This document shows positions 11,106 through 18,754 of a stretch of 18,754 nucleotides of DNA, piece by piece. Made by a program: the position numbers and the translations under genes. The stretch covers positions 1-18,754 of the forward strand of contig NW_014012718.1 of NCBI RefSeq assembly GCF_000611645.1, in the 5' to 3' direction. The notes beneath the pieces were generated by a model that saw only the letters and a program-made list of their open reading frames with translations, was not told the origin of the DNA and ran no database searches. Position 1 is the first letter of the stretch, and each line of letters begins with the position of its first letter. The DNA is from Monoraphidium neglectum. Its lineage: Eukaryota; Chlorophyta; Chlorophyceae; Sphaeropleales; Selenastraceae.

Positions 11106-12693
11106 GGTTGGCTGCCGCCACCGCCACCGCTTCCAATGCTGCCACCACCGCTGCTGCGCTGTTGCGAGGCCTGAAAATGGATTTGCCAATAGCTTTACAG
11201 GTTCACCGCTTAGGCGCTAAGGATCCATAGCACCTCGGCTGGTGTCCTCGCTGCCACGTGCATGCTCGTGTTGAAAGCTCAGCCGTTCCGCCGCCGTCAC
11301 TGCAGTGATGTGGGGCAGGCCACCTGCGTGGGCTGCCGTTGACAGCTAAAGGGTAACCACGCGTGTTTGTGTGTACACTGCATACACACGTACGTCAGAA
11401 CGGGACAGTGATCGTGGATCTGCAGCGGTCAGTGCGAAATGCAACTCAAGCGTGGAACTGCGTGTATGCAGGTGAGATGAACAAATGAAGACACGGAGAA
11501 TAATTGCTCTTGACGCAAATGTGGCCAGCCAACCAGTCTCACCGCTGCGTAGCTGCGCCCAGGAGCACCCACTGAGTGACGGCACCATTTTGCGGCGGCG
11601 ACCGCATCAAAGCAGCAATGCTGAAGCTTAGAAACAACAGCAACAGATTCCAACAAGCGAGCAAAAACACAAAACCAAGTTATGGCTGGCACCATCTTTA
11701 CTGGATGTCATCACGTGGCCAGGTCGGTGGACGGGCAGGTCGGCAAAGCGGATCATATTGTGTTGCTTCAAGCCGTCCGATACCTGCTACGTGTTTTGAC
11801 CACTGGCAGGAGGGAATTTTGCGAATGTCGCTGGATCATACATGCATGTGGCTTGCAACGGCGGTTGGTGAACCCCCCGGCGAACCCGCGACGGCGACCT
11901 CAGTGTGACCAACCCACTCCTGGGACGCCGTTCACTGATGATTGGGTGTGTCATTGCAACTGCAACTGCGGCGCCGTCTGCAGCACCGATGCCCCAACGT
12001 GCATCCAACTGGCAACAGCCTGGACAGCGAAGTTCACAGGGTGTGGGGATGAGTAGGGGCAACCTATCTTGACAGGCAGAAAACCGTCCAATTGAAACAT
12101 GTTCGAGAAACGCAGCCATGAAGTGAGCCTGTGAGCACCCGCAGAACACCATCAAAATATCGTCAGGCTTGCTGATGATTGTGTGCAATAGACAACAGCG
12201 ACGTTCGTTCATTTGCTTTCTTGGCACGTGGTACTGCTGGCCGCCGTGCCAGGCAGCAGTGCGACAGCTCCCTGCATGGGTTGGTGCTGCGTCCGCAGTC
12301 GAAGCCGTCAGGATGGACTCCACCAAATACTAAATGGCAAGTGTGACGCCACCTGTTGACTGAAGCGCATCCAAGCACCCTTCTTGCTGTGTAACAACGT
12401 TCAACATGTTGTGCTCACCAACACTGTGTGGATCACCTTGAGATCTGGGGCACAGAACTCAAGCGAAAATTGCAATTGAGCACATGCCCCTAAGGACTCT
12501 CACGCACGTCACCCAGGCTGTTGTCACTACCACCGCCGTGAGTGACTGCCCCTGCTTAACATGCCAGGCCGTGTATGCTCCCTGTGTTTTCTGCATTCAC
12601 TCATAGAAGCTTTGAAGTCATACAAAGCTCCAAGTCGTTGCAAGCTGATAACCCAATCGTGGCACAAGCGAGCAATCCTACTTTCCGGAAGAG
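11106..12693. other. Divergent intergenic region between gene B and the FKBP42-like gene
   Basis: About 1.6 kb with clearly lower GC content than the genes. It must contain both 5' regions. Near gene B there is an inverted CCAAT (ATTGG on the minus strand, around 11185). I see no good TATA box for either gene. Open frames at 11682-12056 (+) and 11787-12326 (-) lack codon bias and any recognisable motif. No tRNA-like structure was noticed. Confidence 0.5.
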
Positions 12694-15600
12694 ATGGCTT
12701 CCTGCGTGATCGAAGACATCACAGAACAAAAAGGTTCCGGGCAAACGGAGAAGCCTGAGCCTGCCGCTGCAGAGTCCCCATCAGTGGAGGACGCTGCTGC
12801 AGGCGCATCCTTTGCCATGTCTGCGTCGCCCTCCGAGGCCGCAGCGGCGCCTGGCGCGGCGCCCGACACGCCGCCGATGACACCACCGGAGGACTGCGAG
12901 AGCATCACGCCAGACGGCGGTGTTTTGAAGAAGGTGTTAGCTGCAGGGTCGGGCGAGAAGCCCAGCCTGCACGCGAGGTGTCTGGGTAAGCTGCCCTTGG
13001 ATCAGAGCCGCGCGCGTCGGAGGGTTCCGCGCCCTCGCTTGCTGCTGAGCAGATGCAGCGTGTTGCTTGTGCTGTCCCATTGCGGCGCAGAAGCGGCGGG
13101 AGCGAGGGGTGAATCGCGTGTGAGGCGTCTCAGCAGCAGCTGCGTGGGGCATCTGTTAGCCTGGCTCCTTGGCTGGAATGCCGGCTTGTATGCGCCCCTG
13201 CAAACGGGCATGGTCAAACCCTTGCGCGCTTCCCCTCTCGTACTTGCACGACACACTTCACCAGTCCATTACGTTGGTTACCTTGCCGCCAGCGGTGACG
13301 TGTTCATGGACACACGGAGCGATGGCAACAGATCGGAGCCCATCATACTGGTCGCGGGGCGCGGTGGGCACAATGACTTCACTGGGGCCTTGCGCGGCAG
13401 AGGGCGCCATCCCAACCAACCTAGTAGTTTTAGAGGTCGCGGCGGCCTGCCCGTGTAGGCGCTAGTAGGGTCCACCCAAGACCCCGAAACACACAATGCC
13501 ACACTCAGAAACGTGCGACGTGTGCCTGCTGCAGACTCGAGCCTCCGGGAAGTCGGCCTGCAGCTGGCGCTGGCTGAGATGCGCAGGGGCGAGCGCGCCG
13601 CCGTGTACATCACCGACCCTGAGTACGGCTACGGCAAGCAGGCGAGATCTGGAGTCGTGCAGCACGCTTGCTTGTAATTGTGGCGGCACATGCCTGTTGC
13701 CTGCAACACGAATGAATGCAACTCTGCGCTTGTTCCCAAGAGCACCAAGCCTCACCTCAAGCGTGTGTGGAACCTCCTGGCCGCGCCACCCGTGCAGGGC
13801 AGCTTCAGCTTCCCCAACGTGCCGCCGGACAGCTCCCTGGTGTATGAGGTGGAGCTGCTGGAGTGGGAGCCGCCAGAGGAGGTGTGGTTCGATCACTCTC
13901 GTCAGCGGTGTTGCGCATGGACGCACGCTCTCATATTCGCCCTGCATCGTTGTGGCTGCACCAGCACAGCAGCGCCTGCGCACCCGTGCTACATTGCTTT
14001 GGCAGCCCTGCTTCACCTGCCCTGGCCAACCCGCTTGTGCGCCCAACGGCTCAACAACCTCATTCGATGCACCACCATGCATCCCCTCCGGCGGTTTCCT
14101 TGACCACCGAGCCAGTTTGACCCATGCTTCGGTGGCCTCCAACCCACCCGCCCGTGCCGCCAACCCTGCCGCGCATCCCCACGGTGACGCGTCCAGGCGC
14201 AGGACAGGCGCGGCATGCTGTTTGAGGAGCGGCTGGAGGCGGCGGAGCGGCGGCGGCTGGAGGGCAACGCGCTTTTCGCGGAGGGCAAGATGGTGGAGGC
14301 CCTGGGGAAGTACGCGATGGTGGGTGGGCCGTTGGCGGGCGCAAGCGCAGGGGCCTCTGCGCATCATGGCCGCAGGGGAGCCGCGGAGATTTCAATGGCC
14401 ACAACTCCCATGCAATTATGGGCGAGCCAGCCTGCCCCGCATTTTTTTGGGACTGAGGGATCCCCATGGGATTTGGAGGCCGCCTGGCGACCGCCACTCG
14501 GAGACATGCACCCTGCAGGACGTCTGGTGCAGTTCCGGGGCACACGCTGTCGAAATCATCCAGCAGTTCTCTGTCTCCCATGCCACCCTCACACACCAGC
14601 AGCTCACCCACACCGAAGCATTCTCCGATCCACCCTTCCGATCCCCCAAGACCAGGACATGCACCTGTCCCCACCCAACTGCTCATCGCACCCTGCCCCC
14701 TTCCCTGGAGCCCTGTGGCTTATCGTCATTTTATACCCTAATCCCTTATTTCTCTTGGCAGGCCCTGTCCTACACAGACGAGGACTTCATGCTGCAGCTG
14801 GAGGGGCCGCACCTCGACAAGGCCGAGGCGGTCACATTTCCCGTGCACCTCAACATGGCCGCGGCGCAGCTGAAGCTCGGTGACTACGCGACAGCGGTCC
14901 ACAACTGCACGCAGGTGCGGCATGCATGGGAGCGGTGCACGGGCGGCCAATGCATGGCGGGGGGAGCCGTGCGAATCAGGGGGACTCGGAGCACGCATGG
15001 ACCGGGGATGCATGCATGGCGAGCCACCAGTCCATGCGTTGCAAGCCATGCGTGAAGAGCCATGCATGGTGACTCATCTGAGCTGCTGCGCACTGCCCCT
15101 GCTGCCACGCGTAGCAAGCCGTGCACGGCAGCGTGGGCGGGGCGCGACGTATGTGCGCGAGCTGCGCTGGCAGCGGTTGTGCGGGCGCCGCCATGAGCAG
15201 AAAAGTGGCGGACTGAGCCATAATGCGTGCAGAACGCATGCCGCGCCCCTGCCCTTGAGTGCCACGGAATCCTTCTGCCCTCGCTGCAAACGTGCACCCA
15301 GGTGCTGCTCCGCGACACAGACAACGCGAAGGCGCTGTTTCGGCGCGGGCGGGCGCGCGCGGCCTTGGGCCAGACGGAGGATGCCATCGTCGACCTTGAG
15401 AGGGCCTGCAAGCTGTGGGTGGCATGGGGCAGCTTTTGGTGGCTCGGGGCAGGCGATGCTGCTGCTGTACCTGCTACTAGAGCCGCCACCACACCCCCCA
15501 TTCAGCCTGACACCGCGGTCGAGGCCGCTCCCGCTGCTGAATGCCGAGCGTGCTATCTCATGGCTCCCATATTGTGCTCAGTCGCGTCCGTGAGTAGCGG

Positions 15601-15984
15601 GGACTTGCACTTGTGACCTGCAACAAGTGACAGGCCGTGTCCAACGTCTCTCGCGTGGCAATGCGCAGGGCGCCCAGTGACAAGGCGGTGCTGCGGGAGC
15701 TCCACACGCTGCGCCAGCTTCTCAAGGAGGAGCGTGCCGCCTCCGGAAAGCTCTTCAAGGGCGCGTTCGGCGCGCCGCCGGCGCCCAAGCCCGGCGGCGG
15801 CTTGCCTGCGACCCTTGGTGGGGAGCGGGCGAGTGGCGGCGGGCTCGTGCCGAGCGGCGGGCAGCGGGGCGGCGGCGGGGCGGCTTGGTTGCTGGCGGCG
15901 CTGTGGGCGGCGCTGGCATGGTTGCTGGGGGGTGTGCAGCGGCTGGTGTTGCCGCAGAAGCGAACTGCGTCACGTGGCGGGTGA
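12694..15984 (+). CDS. FKBP42: FKBP42/TWISTED DWARF 1-like FKBP-TPR immunophilin with membrane anchor
   Basis: Exons 12694-12985, 13265-13363, 13535-13641, 13798-13881, 14203-14319, 14762-14914, 15302-15414 and 15669-15984 give 426 residues; plant TWD1 has about 365. Order: Ala/Pro/Glu-rich N-terminus (1-70); FKBP domain (about 72-190) with VHYVGYL, EYGYGK and the GSFSFPNVPP strand; the MLFEERLEAAERRR linker; TPR units around 212-235, 262-295 and 294-327 (including ALFRRGRARAALG); DKAVLREL and LFKGAFG; a Gly-rich hinge; and a hydrophobic segment at about 393-417 with a short basic tail, as in a tail-anchored protein. This domain set and the SFPNVPP and FKGxF signatures match plant FKBP42, known to bind HSP90 and help ABCB transporters reach the plasma membrane. 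The FKBP pocket looks degenerate: no Trp at the VIxGW position. The membrane role in an alga is inference. Acceptor 14203 could instead be 14197, adding two residues. Confidence 0.88.
13642..13797 (+). other. Probable GC-AG intron in the FKBP42-like gene
   Basis: Exon 3 must stop being coding after GYGKQ because its frame meets a stop soon after. The joint that restores the conserved GYGK-x-GSFSFPNVPP reading is CAG/GCGAGA ... GTGCAG/GGC, in phase 0. A GT donor nearby (GTC/GTGCAG at about 13657) would add five residues at a place where plant relatives have none. Confidence 0.65.
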
Positions 15985-16541
15985 AGCGGGAGCTATCATG
16001 ACTGGAACGGCATTTCGTTTGACCGCGGTTGGACAGCTGCTGAAACATGCAGGTGGCCAAGCCTGCCCTGGCTCCCCAATGCATTTAGTGAAGCAACAGA
16101 AGCGGGTAAATGCCACTTCTGCAGGTCTCATTGAGTGCACCTGCGTGATTGTGGATGCTGCAGACCAAAACCGTCGACGAGTTGCTGCAGGGGTGTGCCG
16201 CTGCACAGGCAATTGCACTACATGAATGCGCTGTACAAAGTGGTGCAAGATCACCGCAGTTCCGTCCTCGCTTTGATACTGGTGCCGTGACATCGATGAT
16301 CATGTGATCTAGCATCTCATCCTCCTTGAGAACTCATATCCGCTTTTGGCACACTGCTATTGATACCCTGGAATCACTGCGAAAATTCTAGCATGCCCCT
16401 TGTTGCCTCCTTTTGGTAGCACCAAAGCGAAGCGGCCGTGGCGGTGGCGCTCCCGGCCTGCACGTCTGCTCTGCCGTGGCGGGCCTTGCCTGCGATGGCT
16501 CATCGAGCCCCCCCCTTTGCTTTCAATCGAAAATCCTGTCC
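15985..16541. other. Intergenic region between the FKBP42-like gene and gene C
   Basis: Lower in GC content than its neighbours. It should hold the 3' UTR of the immunophilin gene and the upstream region of gene C. I find no TGTAA between 15985 and 16541, so the poly(A) signal of the upstream gene must be a variant. No convincing coding frame. Confidence 0.5.
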
Positions 16542-16547
16542 TATAAA
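16542..16547 (+). promoter_or_regulatory. TATAAA box candidate for gene C
   Basis: TATAAA lies in an AT-rich patch 317 bases before the gene C start codon. If used, transcription would start near 16570, and the whole CAG-rich tract at 16646-16857 would fall in the 5' UTR. Confidence 0.45.
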
Positions 16548-16645
16548 TTCTGTCTGGGCAGTGTCTGACAGTTAGGAACGAGCTTCCCTGGCCACCACGC
16601 GAGCAGCTGCACTGGCAACCACCGCTGCCGCTGCCGCCGCTGCCG

Positions 16646-16653
16646 CAGCAGCA

Positions 16654-16718
<65 letters not shown>

Positions 16719-16857
16719 GGAAGCACAACCAGCAGCATAATCAGCAGCACAAGCAGCAGCAGCAGCAGCAGCAGCAGCGGCAGCAGCAGCACCAGCAGCA
16801 GTAGCAGCACCAGCAGCAGCACCACCAGCAGCAGCACCACCAGCAGCGGCAGCCTGC
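16646..16857 (+). repeat. CAG-rich repeat tract just upstream of gene C
   Basis: About 210 bases of CAG and CAC triplets, including a pure run of 19 CAG units at 16658-16714. In the gene C frame it contains a TAG at 16802-16804, so as drawn it is untranslated, ending two codons before the ATG. Reading the opposite strand gives only Leu/Val runs, which I take as a shadow. Confidence 0.93.
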
Positions 16858-16858
16858 C

Positions 16859-18580
16859 ATGTCCTGGGACGAGGCGCTCTTGCGGCGCCTCTTCGTTGGC
16901 CACTTCCACCTGCTACACGCGCCTGGCGCCGAGGAGTTGGAGCGGTGCTGGCGCTCCCAGCTGGGGTATGGCCGCGTCGACGGGGAGCGCTACCCGTCGC
17001 ACGTGCGTGGCAGCTGCCTGGCCATCTGTCACTCCCTTAACAGCCGCTTTTATCCACACCACCCAGAGGAGGTCGATGATGCGACCCAGCGTCGCAGCGT
17101 GAAGTTTGAATTTGTTGAGAGAGCCCGCCTGCTGGGGCGCCTCGCCGCGGGCCCGCACGGCTTTGCCGCGCTGCGGCCGGGCGGCGGCGCGGCGGCGCCG
17201 GAGCTGCAGCAGCTGCTGGCGTTCACGCTGCAGCCGGCGCTGGACAATCTGGCCAACTGCTACGCTGACCTGGACTTTCGGACTTGGGACGAGCGGCATG
17301 GCAGCGTGGTGCCGCAACTTGCGGCGCGGCTGTCGCCGCCGCTGCTAACGTGCCTTTTGGCTGACGTAGCGGTCGGACTTCTGTGCCCGGGGTGCGCGGC
17401 GGCGCGCGTGGGCGCCGCTCGGGGTGTTGCTGCCCCACGCCGTGCAGCTTGCTGACAGGTGCCGTGTGTGGCGAGTCGCCCAAACATGTCGTTTGCGTGA
17501 CACGAAAAAATGATGGGTGTCACACCGTCACGGGAAGGCACGCCCATCAGCAGGCGGCCTCCTTGCACGACCGTCACGAAGATGCCTGCACTGACAACGA
17601 ACTCCGCACTCTCTCAACCACACGTGCGCCCCCACAGGCAGCCCCCGCCCCCCGACACACCCGAGCACGCCGCCGCCCTGCACACGCTGCTGGGCCTGGC
17701 GTTCCACTCGGCGCTGCGCGAGGCGCGGGGCACGGCCGCCAGCGATCGCATGACGATGCCGCAGGACGACGGCTTCATGGCCGCGCCCGGCCTGCGGCGC
17801 GCCGCCAAGCTGCTGCTGGCGCCGCCGGCCCTGGACGTGTTCAAGGAGCTGCTGACCTGCATCACCGATTCTGCGGAGGAGGAAGGCTCCCGCTGGCACC
17901 TGGGGCACGCCCTGTGGCGCGGCGCGGCCGCCATGGCGGGAGAGCACGGGGATCACCAAGGCGCCCTGGCCGCCGCCGCCGCGGCGCCCGAGTTCCGGCG
18001 CGCCGCGGCACGGGAGGCGCGGCGGCTGGCGGCGCGCTGCGCGCTGCAGGCGCAGGCGACGGGCGGCGCGGGCAGCGAGGGGGGCGGCGCCGCGGCGGTG
18101 GCGGCGGCGTGCGGTGCCACAAACGGCGGCGACGAGGGCCATGGGCCGGAGGGGAGCGGCAGCAGCAGTGCAGGGGCCGGCCCCGCTGCCTCTGCGGCCA
18201 GCGCAGCGGCCGAGGGCTGCGCCCTGCGTTCGGTGCTGGTGCTGGCTCGAGCGCAGGCGGCGGTGCTTGACCACCTGCTGGTCGCGCGCAGCGCGCTCGA
18301 GCTGGCGCCCGCGCAGGCGGCGGCGCTGCTGCACACGCTCGACTGCTTGGAGGCGTGCGTGGTCGCGCGTGTCACAGCAGCATGCGCGGAGACATCAATA
18401 GGGGCGGCAGACAAGGGGGACGGGCCGCGGCCTCCCGATTGGCCGCAGCGGGAGCAGCGGCAGGACAGCATCATCGACGGCAGCAGCGGCCGTGGTAGGC
18501 AGCGGTCTGGCGGTGGCAAGCGCACCGGATCGCCAACTTCTGGGCCTGTGCGGCATATGGATCAGCTGCTGGACACCACG
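16859..18580 (+). CDS. Gene C: algal MYND-family paralogue, 3' end beyond the window
   Basis: Exons 16859-17391 and 17638-18580 encode the first 492 residues; the following intron runs off the right edge. An in-frame TAG at 16802 makes the ATG at 16859 the first possible start on this exon. Exon 1 begins EALLRRLFVGHFHLL (EDALMRRLYFGHLSLL in B) and ends GLLCPG, with the intron in phase 2 as in A and B. Exon 2 starts QPPPPDTPEHAA and carries LVLARAQAAVLDHLL and ELAPAQAAALLHTLDCLEAC, aligning with B residue by residue. It ends LLDTT/GTGGGT in phase 0, the same joint as in B. There is no catalytic motif in the visible part. Whether this copy keeps the CP[FW]C, MCPHS and MYND motifs cannot be seen. 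It is inverted relative to A and B and is separated from B by the immunophilin gene. Confidence 0.8.
17138..17245 (+). repeat. Near-identical 108-base block, copy in gene C exon 1
   Basis: This is the plus-strand partner of 10719-10826. It encodes the stretch from RLAAGPHGFAALRPGGG to LLAFTLQPALD. Right after it the two genes diverge (YTNEFT in B, NLANCY in C). In the later conserved stretch ending GLLCPG, many silent bases differ between the copies. Confidence 0.9.
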
Positions 18581-18582
18581 GT

Positions 18583-18600
18583 GGGTGGGTGGGTGAGGGG
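18583..18600 (+). other. G-quadruplex motif at a 5' splice site of gene C
   Basis: Four G-runs of 3, 3, 3 and 4 with loops of 1, 1 and 3 bases start two bases into the intron, so the donor GT is directly adjacent. The motif is on the sense strand and would also form in RNA. The homologous donor in gene B has only one G3 run. Confidence 0.7.
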
Positions 18601-18734
18601 CTCTAGTATCGAGGCCAGTGGGGTGGCTCCCTGAGGGTGCCTGCAGCCAGCAGTCGCATGCCACTCGGGTGTGGCTCCCTCTGCCGGCACTCCTGCACCT
18701 CCCAAGCCGCAGGGCGTTTGACTGCACGCATACG

Positions 18735-18754
18735 CACACACACACACACACACA
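18735..18754. repeat. (CA)n microsatellite at the right edge
   Basis: Ten CA units reach the end of the window inside the gene C intron that begins at 18581. The true length is unknown. Confidence 0.9.

Noticed and set aside
11787..12326. 179-residue minus-strand frame in the intergenic region
   Set aside because: No codon bias like neighbouring genes, no recognisable motif, and no splice-linked partner.
13496..15055. 519-residue continuous plus-strand frame over the FKBP42-like gene
   Set aside because: It runs through introns and matches only exon 6 in the correct frame; the multi-exon model reproduces the known domain order.
16541..16909. Minus-strand Leu/Val-rich frame resembling a membrane protein
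   Set aside because: It is the reverse reading of the CAG repeat and has no other support.

Overview
This looks like nuclear DNA from a green alga (core Chlorophyta). The GC content is very high and proteins are rich in Ala, Gly and Pro. Genes are split by many 150-450 base introns with donors of the GTGAGT/GTGCGG/GTGGGT type. CAG and TG microsatellites are abundant, and a TGTAA poly(A)-type signal is present. I cannot name the species from the sequence. All gene models were spliced by hand from frames, splice sites and comparison between paralogues.

The window holds four genes. From left to right: gene A (minus strand, 5' end at about 4697, running off the left edge); gene B (minus, 11105 to about 5630); an FKBP-TPR immunophilin (plus, 12694-15984, eight exons); and gene C (plus, from 16859, running off the right edge). 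A and B lie head to tail on the minus strand, and C is their inverted relative on the other side of the immunophilin gene. A, B and C are one protein family. They share the exon joint after a [L/V]xPG motif, the following [ST]PEHAA motif, a phase-0 joint near LxxMLRRF, and (A and B) a joint before AY[TS]PA. Gene B, the only complete copy, ends with a MYND-type zinc finger followed by a polyglutamine tract. The family's biochemical role is unknown to me; MYND fingers normally bind short proline-containing peptides.

The plus-strand gene between them encodes the algal counterpart of plant FKBP42/TWISTED DWARF 1: an FKBP domain with degenerate active-site positions, TPR repeats, and a C-terminal membrane anchor. 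One of its introns appears to be of the GC-AG class.

The most notable signal is a 108-base block in the first exons of B and C. It is identical except for two synonymous bases, while the exon sequence on both sides has diverged even at silent sites. Gene A has an intron exactly where this block reads straight through. Together these suggest gene conversion between inverted paralogues and precise intron loss (or gain in A). Family proteins also carry a second conserved Cys motif pair (CP[FW]C and MCPHS) upstream of the MYND finger.

Non-genic stretches are 4698-5578, 11106-12693 and 15985-16541. I see no RNA gene, transposon or CRISPR array.
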